Of a stretch of 64,000 nucleotides of DNA, positions 8,663-17,500 are shown in pieces. The notes beneath the pieces are model-generated. The model saw only the letters and a list, made by a program, of their open reading frames with translations, ran no database searches and was not told where the DNA came from. Each line of letters starts with the position of its first letter. Within the stretch, counting starts at the first letter, position 1. The stretch comes from Daejeonella lutea (GTDB lineage: Bacteria > Bacteroidota > Bacteroidia > Sphingobacteriales > Sphingobacteriaceae), in NCBI RefSeq assembly GCF_900168015.1, contig NZ_FUYR01000004.1, forward strand, positions 1 through 64,000, in the 5' to 3' direction. The translations under genes and the position numbers were made by a program.

Positions 8663-9308
8663 GTTTAAACATAGCAGAAACTTCGGTATCAAGTAGGAAG
8701 TCCATTTCATCCAGGGTGATATAGCGGTAGCCCACGTCACCGAGAAATTCATAGCTTTCGCATCCGGTTCTTAACTCCTCCCAGTGGAACCAGCGTTGCA
8801 AATTGTCTCTGTCCTTTATTTTGGACAGATATTTATCCGTTAATAGGATATAGTTGAAGTCCGGAATTTTGTTCTTCAGCAATTTATGTGCGATGATCAC
8901 ATCCTGACCTAACAGTTTGATCCTTCCTTTAATATTTGCAATGCTGATATCTCCGTAGTGTATGATGATTTTTAGCCCCAGCTGACTGTCGGCAAGATAC
9001 TTCTCATAATTTTCAGGGTCATTATTCTTAATTGAGGCTATAAAGTCAGAGAAGGTTTTGTAAAGGGCAGTACATTGAGCAGCCACCCGGCTCACAGCAG
9101 GTAACCTTCCGGTCTTATAAAAGAAAATCGCGTCACCTTCAATTTCCCCGATCTTCATCTTGAGCACATTGCAATCAATGAGTTTTCGCAGCAATGCCGG
9201 GATCACTTCCCTTGAGAATTGAATATCTGTAGTCGCTATAAATTTTGTAAAACCTGTTATATCGGGCACACAAAAGAATGCTGATTCAAGTTCGTCTTTG
9301 TTTTCCAT
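8643..9308 (-). CDS. Class III nucleotidyl cyclase-like protein (DUF2652)
   Basis: A soluble protein of 221 residues of the DUF2652 family, which has the class III adenylate/guanylate cyclase fold. Both metal-binding aspartates of class III cyclases appear kept: D16 in VPDITGFTKF and D59 in EGDAIFFY. The usual transition-state pair Asn/Arg in the GDxVNxAxRL helix is changed here to GQDVIIAHKLL, so Asn becomes Ile and Arg becomes Lys. Activity and base preference are therefore uncertain; it may use another nucleotide or only bind one. It lies tail to tail with the HD-PycTM gene, and a broken copy of its 3' end sits between them. This layout suggests a cyclase/effector pair, but that is inference. 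Confidence 0.78.
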   Translation of the reverse strand: MENKDELESAFFCVPDITGFTKFIATTDIQFSREVIPALLRKLIDCNVLKMKIGEIEGDAIFFYKTGRLPAVSRVAAQCTALYKTFSDFIASIKNNDPENYEKYLADSQLGLKIIIHYGDISIANIKGRIKLLGQDVIIAHKLLKNKIPDFNYILLTDKYLSKIKDRDNLQRWFHWEELRTGCESYEFLGDVGYRYITLDEMDFLLDTEVSAMFKPSKKTA

Positions 9309-9430
9309 ATCAGGTATTTACCTCGGCTAAATTGTACAACTAATATACCACCTTTTGATAATCAATATGGCGATAAGCGTACCACTTTTAACAATAGTCG
9401 TATTAATTTACAGATTTAACTTTAAATCTT

Positions 9431-11272
9431 TTAGAAAGATCTCAAAACGGACACTTTTCCATCCATGGAGGCAACAATAACCCGATTCTTCCCGATCACA
9501 TTCACCGTGTTGATCATGGAATTGTCCAGCTTATAGGCCCAATTGATTTTCTGAAGCGACGGGTCGATTGAATAAGTGACGCCGCTTTTAGTTCCGAAAT
9601 ATATACTCCCATTATTTTCAATAAGCATAGATGGTACATGCTCATACCCAAATCCACAATTCAATCGCCAGGCCAGTTCGCCTTTTGTCTTATTCGTTTT
9701 AAACGCTACAATCTCGTCGTTCATGGTTTTACCGTAAATCAGTTTGTTATCAGCGGAGATGCCAATTGACTCCCGGATTGTTGCTTCATTATTTCGCCAC
9801 AGGGTTTTGCCTGTTGCTGCATCTATTGCCGACAGGAATTTGTCGGGTGCAACTACATATACTACACCATCGTAAGCTACCGGGTTGCACATGGCCGGTG
9901 ATAAATGCCTCACCGCACTGCCATTATTCCATTTCCATAAAAGTGAACCGGTGGCTTTATCTAACGAATATAAATGTGTATCCCAGGATCCAAATATCAC
10001 TTTGCCCTCGTAAATCAGCGGTTTGCTCACTACTGAACCTGTCAGCCCTCCGAAACTCCAGATCTCCTTGCCCGTTCTGACGTCAATCGCCCTGAAGTGG
10101 CGATCACTGCCGCCCACATAGGCAATATGATTTTCAATGGTTACAGCGCCCAGGACCGATGCGCCGGTTTTCAAGGCCCAGTTCAGCTTACCGTTCTTAA
10201 CATTTAAAGAATAAATGCTGCCATCCCCGGATCCAATGACCAGGGTTTTGCCATCTACCGCTGCAGACGAATAGATCCCTCCGCCTGTTTGATATGACCA
10301 CACAGGCTTGCCGCTTTTAACCGACACAGCCTCGATCTTGCCGAGACTATTACCAAATATTACCAGGCCATGGGCATATGCTGGCGTTGAAACCACATTG
10401 GCGCTTGAATGATAAACCCATTCGGCTTTTACATTACGATACTTTTCATTGATTTCAAAAGAGGGCCGCGGATAATTTCCCTGTACAAAGGATCTTTTTC
10501 CCAGCGCAATCTTCCTCCACGGACGTATAGCTTTTGTTAAAGGGTTACGCTCAGCGAAAAGTACTGAATCCGTGCGCACGGTAACCAGGTTATAGGCACC
10601 GGTTTCGGCCTTTGCTCGAAGATTAGAACGGCCATGAGTTGCCGGTAAACCTTCAAAATCTGCCGCCTTATTATTATGGTGATGACCAGCAAGAACGAAC
10701 TGAGTATTGTATTTCTTCAACCGATCAGTGATCTCATACCAATTGTCGAGCTCATTGGTCAGCGGGTAATGATTCAAAAATACCAGGGGCTGCTCCTTAG
10801 GTGTTTTTGCCAATACGGAATCCAGCCAAACGACAGCATCACGTGGGATATGACCATCAGACATCCGCACATAAGGACCGGACGCGCAGCCGATAAAACG
10901 ATAGCCCTTATGATCAAATACAAATTTATCATAGCCAAACTCCCGGATAAAATCCACACCTCCTGATTCCGACCAGCCGCTGTCGTGGTTGCCGGGCACT
11001 ATATGATAAGGAATTTTGAGGTCGTTAAATATGCTCTTCGCCAGTTTGATTTCTTCAGCAGTTCCCATTTCAGTAATGTCTCCTGTGATCACTACGAAAT
11101 CCAGATCAGTCTGTGAATTCAAGTCAGCAATTGTGCGTCTTAGATCGTCGGCCGGCACCCCTGGATCAGTTGAGATATGCGTGTCACTCAAAAAGGCAAA
11201 TCTGAAAGGCTGCTGGGCGTTTGTAACAGTGAAATAGCAGGTGAAAAGTGCCAGTAAGATTAGTCGTTTCAT
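9431..11272 (-). CDS. Exported metallophosphoesterase with PQQ-like beta-propeller
   Basis: A 613-residue exported protein. MKRLILLALFTCYFTVTNAQ is a signal peptide. Residues about 22-260 are a calcineurin-type phosphoesterase with SDTHIS (about 30), GDITEMG (63), GNHDSGW (96), NHYPL (168) and GHHHNN (197), a full two-metal site. Residues about 285-613 are repeated WSY, WALKTG, WSFGG, WKWNNG, WRNNE and WRLNCG blades, as in PQQ/BamB-like eight-bladed propellers. The propeller probably binds substrate or a partner in the periplasm; the substrate is unknown. It is transcribed alone. It is the second calcineurin-type fusion in the first 11 kb, but differs in C-terminal domain from the one at 2482. 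Confidence 0.9.
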   Translation of the reverse strand: MKRLILLALFTCYFTVTNAQQPFRFAFLSDTHISTDPGVPADDLRRTIADLNSQTDLDFVVITGDITEMGTAEEIKLAKSIFNDLKIPYHIVPGNHDSGWSESGGVDFIREFGYDKFVFDHKGYRFIGCASGPYVRMSDGHIPRDAVVWLDSVLAKTPKEQPLVFLNHYPLTNELDNWYEITDRLKKYNTQFVLAGHHHNNKAADFEGLPATHGRSNLRAKAETGAYNLVTVRTDSVLFAERNPLTKAIRPWRKIALGKRSFVQGNYPRPSFEINEKYRNVKAEWVYHSSANVVSTPAYAHGLVIFGNSLGKIEAVSVKSGKPVWSYQTGGGIYSSAAVDGKTLVIGSGDGSIYSLNVKNGKLNWALKTGASVLGAVTIENHIAYVGGSDRHFRAIDVRTGKEIWSFGGLTGSVVSKPLIYEGKVIFGSWDTHLYSLDKATGSLLWKWNNGSAVRHLSPAMCNPVAYDGVVYVVAPDKFLSAIDAATGKTLWRNNEATIRESIGISADNKLIYGKTMNDEIVAFKTNKTKGELAWRLNCGFGYEHVPSMLIENNGSIYFGTKSGVTYSIDPSLQKINWAYKLDNSMINTVNVIGKNRVIVASMDGKVSVLRSF

Positions 11273-11454
11273 CAGTTTATATTTTTTCTTAAACTCGAAA
11301 CGAAACTAAGGATATTATATTGGTTCGTCCTTAATTCAATTAACATAATCTTTCCTTTTGAATACATCTTCACATCATCTAAAAAAATCAATTGAGGCAC
11401 TTAGAATAATGATTTCTGCCTATTGAATATTCGATATATTATTATATTTACTAG

Positions 11455-11466
11455 TCGAAATTTCGA
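11455..11466. promoter_or_regulatory. 12-bp palindrome upstream of PEGA-like gene
   Basis: TCGAAATTTCGA is a perfect 12-bp palindrome, 42 bases before the start at 11508 and in AT-rich DNA. It could be an operator half-site pair for a dimeric regulator, but no second copy was noticed, so this is tentative. Confidence 0.25.
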
Positions 11467-11507
11467 TAGCTAATCAAATAATTTTTTTAAACTTTAATTC
11501 ATTGCGT

Positions 11508-12815
11508 ATGAGAAATCTGCTACTGGTGTTAGGATTTTTATTGTTTTTTAGTGATGCGTGGGCGGATAAAACCATTACGATTTTTTGCAGCCCAAATCAG
11601 GCAACTATTTACCGTGTTCTTGCCAATAACTCTGAGGTGGCTTTAGGAACCGGAACTGCTGTGCTAAAGATCGATAAAGATGAACCTATTAAAATTGTCG
11701 TTCGTCTCGATGGCTATAAGCCGCTAGTTCGAACCTATGTAAATTCCAAATCGGTTACCTTGCCGAAAGAAGACCGGCTGGTGCTTGAAGACCGGCTTGT
11801 GCGGGTAAATGCTCAGCCGCATGATGCCAGGATTTTTATTAATGGTGTCGACCAGTCAACGAATTCAGGATGGGTTGAGGTCAAAAAAGACGCATCCATT
11901 ACTGTCGAAGTTAAGAAGGCTGGTTATTTTACAAAAGCTAAAACGTATCATAATCGTCAGGGGATGGATATTCCTCCGATTAATGAATCGATTGCGCTTA
12001 CTGACCGTTCAATGTTCGTTAAAACTGTCCCGGCAGATGTGCAGGTGGTTATTAACGGGAAAAAAGTCAGCGAAGGAAACACAGAAATTGTAATCCCAAT
12101 GGATGCTTGTGTAACCATAGAGTATGTAAAGGATGGTTACGTCACGGTAGAAAAGCAGTACTGTGCAAAAGAAGGACAGCCTGGGCCTCCAATAACGGAA
12201 AGCATTTCCCTTAAGGACAGGCAGGTCGCCCTGCGCACAACTCCCGAGGATGCCAGTATCAAGGTTGATGGACGTGTAATGGGCAAAGGAGAATACAAGG
12301 TGCGCGTGCCATTTAATCAATGTGTGGAAGTGATTGTTGAGAAAGCGGGATTTGTAATTTCCAAAAAGAGCTATTGTAATGAAGATGGTGTGCAGCCCCC
12401 TCCTATAGCAGAGCACCTGATCCTGCCACAGGATGAAGCCTTCATCAGTTCTGTTCAAAGCGACCAGGCAAACATCAACTTTACGATAGAAACCAGCAAG
12501 CCTGAAGCAGATGCATGGAAAGTTCTGAGCCAGATCACCATGAATTATTTTGACAATATTGAGCTGGCCGACAAAGAAACCGGATATATCCGCACAAGCT
12601 GGAACCTGAAAAATTTCCTTAACAACACAATCAGAACGCGGATTATAGTAAAACAGGCTGATATAATGCCTTTGAAATATTCTATTAAACTGGTGAGTGA
12701 GTATAGTGGTGAGGCCAAGACCAGTGTGAAGGAGGATGAATCGTATCTTCCATGGGACAGAATCCTGAACACATACAAGGACGTTATCTCGGAATTCCAG
12801 TCAAGGCTCAAATAG
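11508..12815 (+). CDS. Exported protein with PEGA-like repeats
   Basis: A 435-residue exported protein. ATG at 11508 is preferred over the TTG two codons earlier because it gives the signal peptide MRNLLLVLGFLLFFSDAWAD. The mature part holds four repeats of about 75 residues (near 20-95, 96-165, 166-240, 241-310). Each has the form of a short beta strand, a xxAxIxIxGxxxG turn, then IxVEVxKxGY, typical of PEGA-type surface domains, with the later ones sharing paired Cys (VTIEYVKDG...YCAKEG). The last 125 residues are a different domain, mixed alpha/beta, not recognised. PEGA domains are usually envelope structures; no catalytic residues are evident. It stands alone. Confidence 0.75.
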   Translation: MRNLLLVLGFLLFFSDAWADKTITIFCSPNQATIYRVLANNSEVALGTGTAVLKIDKDEPIKIVVRLDGYKPLVRTYVNSKSVTLPKEDRLVLEDRLVRVNAQPHDARIFINGVDQSTNSGWVEVKKDASITVEVKKAGYFTKAKTYHNRQGMDIPPINESIALTDRSMFVKTVPADVQVVINGKKVSEGNTEIVIPMDACVTIEYVKDGYVTVEKQYCAKEGQPGPPITESISLKDRQVALRTTPEDASIKVDGRVMGKGEYKVRVPFNQCVEVIVEKAGFVISKKSYCNEDGVQPPPIAEHLILPQDEAFISSVQSDQANINFTIETSKPEADAWKVLSQITMNYFDNIELADKETGYIRTSWNLKNFLNNTIRTRIIVKQADIMPLKYSIKLVSEYSGEAKTSVKEDESYLPWDRILNTYKDVISEFQSRLK

Positions 12816-12829
12816 CCTAAAAAAAACCA

Positions 12830-12870
12830 GGTGAGTCGTGGAGGTAGAATAATTCCTCCGCGATTCATTA
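12830..12870 (+). terminator. Possible hairpin terminator
   Basis: GAGTCGTGGAGG pairs with CCTCCGCGATTC around a 10-base loop (one A-C mismatch or G-U pair), just after the PEGA-like gene. The T tract after it is interrupted, so this is a weak call. Confidence 0.4.
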
Positions 12871-12968
12871 TTTCTTTTTCAAGAATGGCATAATATTAGT
12901 TAGCATCTCAGCAGACCGCAGAACAAATTCAAAATTTGTTCGTTAAATAAAGACAACACTACAAAATT

Positions 12969-13331
12969 ATGGCTGAAGAAACGAAAAAAGAGGTCGGTGA
13001 AAATAAGCATTTAACCACCGATGAGATCAGGGCGATTATAGATTTGGCCAAGCAGCCGGGACTGCGTTTTACCGTAGATCTGTACCTGCTGGATTACATT
13101 AAACACTGTTTCCTTGAAGACGGACAGTTATCGGCTAATATAGACAAGCTTAATTCTGCACTTGAGCACTTAGAAAATCCTGAAGCCAGGAAAGGTGTTG
13201 AGGATGTGCTAAGCAGCCTGAAGTGTGTACAAAGTGAATACAGCGAATATATTGAGGATATGCGGGTGCTTTCCAATGGCGAATATCCGGGTCCGCGCGG
13301 TGCTGGGCAGCTGGTCGAAACGATGAACTAA
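12969..13331 (+). CDS. Hypothetical cytosolic protein
   Basis: A 120-residue acidic, helical protein with no signal peptide or membrane segment. It begins MAEETKKEVGENKHLTTDE and has a compact core (about 20-105) ending near LSNGEYPGPRGAGQ. I do not recognise the family. It follows the PEGA-like gene by 150 bases and ends in a clear hairpin terminator. Codon use looks like that of the neighbours, so it is probably a real gene. Confidence 0.6.
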   Translation: MAEETKKEVGENKHLTTDEIRAIIDLAKQPGLRFTVDLYLLDYIKHCFLEDGQLSANIDKLNSALEHLENPEARKGVEDVLSSLKCVQSEYSEYIEDMRVLSNGEYPGPRGAGQLVETMN

Positions 13332-13344
13332 TAAGAGGATATTT

Positions 13345-13371
13345 AGGTCAGTACTTTTAACTGACCTTTTT
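13345..13371 (+). terminator. Intrinsic terminator, overlapping the convergent gene end
   Basis: AGGTCAG (13345) pairs with CTGACCT (13361-13367), followed by TTTT. It ends the gene stopping at 13331, and its right arm is also the last codons of the DUF2147 gene on the other strand. Confidence 0.75.
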
Positions 13372-13812
13372 GAACCTCATCGTTTTGCCGATAAATTCAA
13401 ATTGCCAGTAACCCTTCACGTTTAACACCCCATCATCATCCAGATAAGCCACGGAACTCCATGTTCTGCCGGTTTTTGCGTCATAGATCTTGCCATTCTC
13501 CCAGCGGCCATTTTTGGCGTTATATTCCAGCCGCGACAGAACCTGCATTCCTAATACCTTGCGTTTACGCAGCTTCGGGTCAGGATTGTTTTCGTCCAGG
13601 CGTGTAGCCATCGGCTTACTTGGATCATCATTATCTTTGAACCACAGCACCCTGCCTTTAAATTCATTACCCTCTTTGTACACCTGCACTTTAACATTCC
13701 GACGGGTCGACATCCACTGACCAAGTATAGCATCTGCACCAGGATTTGCTAATACGGGCATTACCCAAATTGCTACGGCAAATAGCAAGAAAAGAATTCG
13801 CTTTGACATCAT
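13357..13812 (-). CDS. Exported DUF2147 protein
   Basis: A 151-residue exported protein of the DUF2147 family. The N terminus (MSKRILFLLFAVAIWVMPVL, ALAN-type cleavage region) is a signal peptide; start could be either of two adjacent Met codons. Family hallmarks are ILGQWMS near residue 30, VQVYKEGNEFKGRVLWF (about 42-58), and WENGKIYDAKTGRTWSS (about 103-119), a small beta barrel. Function in the periplasm is unknown for the family. Its stop codon lies inside the terminator of the convergent gene. Confidence 0.85.
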   Translation of the reverse strand: MMSKRILFLLFAVAIWVMPVLANPGADAILGQWMSTRRNVKVQVYKEGNEFKGRVLWFKDNDDPSKPMATRLDENNPDPKLRKRKVLGMQVLSRLEYNAKNGRWENGKIYDAKTGRTWSSVAYLDDDGVLNVKGYWQFEFIGKTMRFKKVS

Positions 13813-13887
13813 ACTATAAAAGTAGTGAATAGCACAGGATATGTTATAAGATACTCCCGCAAGGCAACAAAATTACACTTTAATTAC

Positions 13888-14442
13888 TCAGGCTAACCTG
13901 GTGTACGCTGCATGAGCGCGTTCCGCCTGCTCCAGATGCCGGAGATTATGGTTTATCAGAAACTGGAATGTGTCGCCCAGCTTCATTCTGATCAAGCTGG
14001 AAATCGACGTAACGATCCTTACTTTATTCAAGCTTACCGCCCTGGAGGCATTCAGTAAATTGATCAGTTCCTGCTGCTGATCAATGAACCTATCGATAGC
14101 GGACTTATCCAGACTTGAGTTCAAAGGATTCTTGTCCTTAAAGGTTTTCATCTTATTCAGCTTCTCCTTTGGAAGCATGCTTTTGGCAAGATAGCCGCCT
14201 AAAAAGCCGCTGTTGAATTCCAAATCAGATGTGCTTTTAGATTCGCTGATTCGTCGTTTAATTTCCGGCAGGTAGTAGTCGCCGTACAGATTCAGGTGTT
14301 CCAGACACTCGAGCATACTCCAGGATGTCGCGTGGTCTTTCCAGCTTAAAGCCTGCAGCTCATAACTTTTAAATTTCTCAGCCCGGTTTATCATTAGCCG
14401 GGTTTGATCAAGCAGAGATTGTATTAGATCTTCGGATTGCAT
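13888..14442 (-). CDS. DinB-family protein
   Basis: A 184-residue four-helix-bundle protein of the DinB/DUF664 superfamily. The putative metal-binding His residues lie in WSMLECLEHLNLYGDYY (about 41-57) and NHNLRHLEQAERA (about 164-176). Members range from thiol transferases to proteins of unknown activity. It is 57 bases downstream of a Crp/Fnr-type regulator on the same strand, so the two probably form an operon; the regulator may control it. Confidence 0.83.
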   Translation of the reverse strand: MQSEDLIQSLLDQTRLMINRAEKFKSYELQALSWKDHATSWSMLECLEHLNLYGDYYLPEIKRRISESKSTSDLEFNSGFLGGYLAKSMLPKEKLNKMKTFKDKNPLNSSLDKSAIDRFIDQQQELINLLNASRAVSLNKVRIVTSISSLIRMKLGDTFQFLINHNLRHLEQAERAHAAYTRLA

Positions 14443-14499
14443 ATTGTCTTAAATTTTATGCAAGATTCTAAAAGGCTACAATTTAAATATTGATTGAAG

Positions 14500-15006
14500 T
14501 CAAGACTTTTTTAAACGTGACAGGGTTTCCGGGCTCATCCGCAGGTAATTGGCAATGTGGCGATTAGGTATTTCCTGGAACAGCTGCGGACTTCTTTTCA
14601 AAACACGGTTGTATCTCTCTTTTGGGGAGCTCGTCAGGATGTCTACCTCACGCTCCATCTGTTGAAGCACGAGCTGCTCCAGAATTTGTATCCAGAGCAG
14701 CTTATTAGTTTCACTGGCCAGGAACGCATCCATCTGCTGTTTGGTGATTACCTTAAGCTCAGTCTTTTTAATCGCCTGGATAAAAAGATCGGATGGGCGC
14801 CCTGTTAGAAACGAATCCAAGGCAACAATTAAATTTCCCTGGTATCCAAAACGGATTACCTGTTCCTCATAATCGTCCAGTACAAAAGCTCTTAAACTTC
14901 CGCTTTCCACATAATACACATTGGTGTCGATGCTGCCTTTAACTTTGAGATATTCGTTTCTATCGAGAACGATCGTTTTGGCAGCAAGGTCAATGATAGC
15001 TTTCAT
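14500..15006 (-). CDS. Crp/Fnr-family transcriptional regulator
   Basis: A 168-residue regulator. Residues about 5-110 form a cyclic-nucleotide-binding type beta roll (VYYVESGSLRAFV, RFGYQGNLIVALDSF). The C-terminal helix-turn-helix is short (IPNRHIANYLRMSPETLSRL, 147-166) and ends just after the recognition helix, as in many Bacteroidetes Crp-like proteins. The residues that bind cAMP in E. coli Crp are not conserved, so its signal is unknown. First gene of a unit with the DinB gene, and divergent from the LLM oxidoreductase gene (139-base gap). Confidence 0.87.
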   Translation of the reverse strand: MKAIIDLAAKTIVLDRNEYLKVKGSIDTNVYYVESGSLRAFVLDDYEEQVIRFGYQGNLIVALDSFLTGRPSDLFIQAIKKTELKVITKQQMDAFLASETNKLLWIQILEQLVLQQMEREVDILTSSPKERYNRVLKRSPQLFQEIPNRHIANYLRMSPETLSRLKKS

Positions 15007-15144
15007 CGGCAGTGTTTCTGATCATAAAGGTACTAATCCACCGAACAATTCATTTCCAGTTAAAGAATTTCCGGTTCTAAAAAGCTTGGGGCTGCTAAAG
15101 TAATTCCTGATAATCCTAACTTGCAGGTATATATTAAATATACA

Positions 15145-16173
15145 ATGGAAATTGGTATCGACAGTTTTGCTTCAGCGATGTATGGCTCCAATTCGCTCAC
15201 CAGCGTGGAAGCAATGGAACAACTACTTGAACGGATTAAGCTGGCCGACGAAGTTGGTCTGGATGTTTTCGGCATCGGGGAGCACCATAAAAAAGAATTT
15301 CTTGATTCGGCAACACCGGTCATTCTTGCTGCAGCTGCTGCACAAACAAGCCGCATCCGGCTAACCAGTGCCGTCACAGTATTAAGTGCCGCCGACCCGG
15401 TGCGGGTGTTTCAAAGCTTTGCTACACTCGACTTAATTGCAAAAGGCCGGGCAGAAATGGTAGTAGGCCGCGGCTCATCCATCGAAGCCTATCCCTTATT
15501 TGGATTCAACCTGAACGACTATGATGCACTCTTCCGTGAAAAACTGGACCTGCTCCTGCAAATCAGGGATCAGGAGTTTATCACCTGGTCGGGCCGCTTT
15601 CGTCCAGCCCTGAATAATCTGCCGGTTTACCCGAGGCCCGTTCAGGAAAAACTGCCGATATGGCTAGGTGTTGGCGGAACACCAGAATCTTTTGCCCGCG
15701 CAGGTACTTTGGGCATGCCGCTTATGGTCGCTATTATTGGCGGAGAAACGGAACGCTTTCGGCCGCTCGTTGATCTATATCGGGATGCCGGGGCACGGGC
15801 AGGATTTACTCCCGAACAATTAAAAGTAGGCCTTCATTCTCCAGGATATGTTGCGGCTGATGATTCTATGGCGGTTGATGAATATTATCCAGGGTATGCT
15901 GAGCTGTGGACACGATTAGGCCGGGAGCGGGGCTGGCCTCCTGTTACCCGTCCGCATTTCGATTCCCTCATGGGGCCGAAGGGTGTCCTGGTGGTTGGCG
16001 GACCGGAAAAGGTTGCTCAAAAGCTGCTGGCTCATAGTGAGTCGCTGGGTGGCATATCAAGATTTACCTTCCAGATGGATAATGCCGGATTAACGCATCA
16101 ACAACTAATGCGCTCGATTGAGCTGATCGGGACGAAGGTGATTCCGCTGGTGAAAGCAGGTGCTGAAAAATGA
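15145..16173 (+). CDS. LLM-class flavin-dependent oxidoreductase
   Basis: A 342-residue bacterial-luciferase-like monooxygenase. ATG at 15145 (MEIGIDSFASAMYG) is preferred; the frame opens upstream only with TTG. The TIM-barrel features include FGIGEHHKKEF (about residue 42), LTSAVTVLSAADPVRVFQ (about 75), EMVVGRGSSIEAYPLFG and a C-terminal VGGPEKVAQKL. It would use reduced FMN or F420-like flavin on an unknown substrate. The stop overlaps the ATG of the next gene (ATGA), so the two are translationally coupled. It is divergent from the Crp/Fnr-like gene, which may regulate it. Confidence 0.9.
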   Translation: MEIGIDSFASAMYGSNSLTSVEAMEQLLERIKLADEVGLDVFGIGEHHKKEFLDSATPVILAAAAAQTSRIRLTSAVTVLSAADPVRVFQSFATLDLIAKGRAEMVVGRGSSIEAYPLFGFNLNDYDALFREKLDLLLQIRDQEFITWSGRFRPALNNLPVYPRPVQEKLPIWLGVGGTPESFARAGTLGMPLMVAIIGGETERFRPLVDLYRDAGARAGFTPEQLKVGLHSPGYVAADDSMAVDEYYPGYAELWTRLGRERGWPPVTRPHFDSLMGPKGVLVVGGPEKVAQKLLAHSESLGGISRFTFQMDNAGLTHQQLMRSIELIGTKVIPLVKAGAEK

Positions 16174-17420
16174 TGAAGAAGGTTCTCCTCATTACTGTAT
16201 TCATTTTCCTGGTGGCTGCAGCTTCGGCGCAGAGAAAGAAAGCAATTTTTATAATTATCGATGGTGTATCGAAGGATGTCATCGAAAAAGTTGCCACACC
16301 TAACCTGGATGCCATTGCAGCGGAAGGAGGATTTCTCAGTTCATACCAGGGGGGTGAGCGCGGGGAGTATAACCAAACGCCGACAATTTCGGCACCTGGA
16401 TATAATAATGTGCTGACTGGGGTGTGGTTCAACAAGCATAATGTGCCAGACAATGCCATCAAAGCGCCCAACTATCATTACCCAAGCATCTTCCGGCTTT
16501 TTGAAGATCAGTATCCCGATAGACAAACCGCAATATTTTCGAGCTGGCTGGATAATCGTACCAAGCTTGTTGGTGAAGGCTTGCCTCAAACAGGAAATAT
16601 AAAACTGGATTATCACTTCGACGGACTTGAACTGGATACGGTGAAATACCCGCACGATAAGGGCCGGAACTACATGTCCGATATAGATCAGGCCGTTACT
16701 AACGATGCTGCGCGTTCAATCAGGGAGACCGGGCCCGATTTGTCCTGGGTATATTTGGAGTTCACTGACGATATGGGTCATCTGTATGGCGACAGCGATC
16801 AGTTCACCGATGCCGTAAAGCTTGCAGACCGGCGTGTGGGCCAGATCTGGGCAGCCATTAAAGAACGCAGGGAAAAATACAGGGAAGACTGGCTCATCAT
16901 AGTCACCACCGACCATGGCCGGGATGCGCAAAGCGGTCGCGGACATGGCGGGCAATCAGATCGTGAAAGGGCCGCATGGATGGTCACCAATGCAAAAGAT
17001 CTCAACCATCAGGCTAAACAAGCCGATCAGGTGAGTGCTGTGGACGTCCTGCCAACCATTGCCCGCTTTCTGGATGTGAAGCTATCGCTGCAGAACGAGC
17101 GGGAACTGGATGGAACACCCCTGATTGGGAATTTATCATTAACCCAGCTTAAAGCTATTCGTGCTGACAATAAGATCAACCTGAGCTGGCTGCCTGTCCG
17201 AAAGACCGGGAAAGTGAAAATTTGGATTACATCAAGTAATAATTACAAAATGAACGGTGCGGGCGATACGTATCGGCTTGTCGGCAAAGTGCCTGTGGGA
17301 GATGGTAATTACGTAATCGATGTAGGAAATCAGGCTCCTTCGGATTTTTACAAGATTTCTGTGCAAGGCAAATACAATACCCTTAACCGCTGGATAGTCA
17401 GTCCAGGCTCAAAGAACTAA
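16170..17420 (+). CDS. Exported alkaline-phosphatase-superfamily enzyme
   Basis: A 416-residue exported enzyme of the type I phosphodiesterase/nucleotide pyrophosphatase group. A signal peptide (MKKVLLITVFIFLVAAASAQ) starts at either of two adjacent Met codons. Metal ligands fit the superfamily: Asp in AIFIIIDGVSKD (about 30), DDMGHLYGDS (about 205), TTDHGRD (about 250) and GHGG. The nucleophile position in PTISAPGYNNVLTG appears to be Ser, where many phosphodiesterases of this group have Thr, so a phosphomonoesterase is possible. Overlaps the preceding flavin enzyme by four bases. Substrate unknown; it would act in the periplasm. Confidence 0.9.
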   Translation: MMKKVLLITVFIFLVAAASAQRKKAIFIIIDGVSKDVIEKVATPNLDAIAAEGGFLSSYQGGERGEYNQTPTISAPGYNNVLTGVWFNKHNVPDNAIKAPNYHYPSIFRLFEDQYPDRQTAIFSSWLDNRTKLVGEGLPQTGNIKLDYHFDGLELDTVKYPHDKGRNYMSDIDQAVTNDAARSIRETGPDLSWVYLEFTDDMGHLYGDSDQFTDAVKLADRRVGQIWAAIKERREKYREDWLIIVTTDHGRDAQSGRGHGGQSDRERAAWMVTNAKDLNHQAKQADQVSAVDVLPTIARFLDVKLSLQNERELDGTPLIGNLSLTQLKAIRADNKINLSWLPVRKTGKVKIWITSSNNYKMNGAGDTYRLVGKVPVGDGNYVIDVGNQAPSDFYKISVQGKYNTLNRWIVSPGSKN

Positions 17421-17500
17421 GTAGATTTTACGACTGAACACTCCATTTACTATTTGCCCGCTGGCCCTTTTTTCTTAATTTGCAATAGTAATCTTCCATT

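Noticed and set aside
8366-8752. Minus-strand open frame of 128 codons across the PycTM/cyclase junction
   Set aside because: It is an alternative frame of the duplicated junction; its two similar halves simply reflect the 213-bp duplication.
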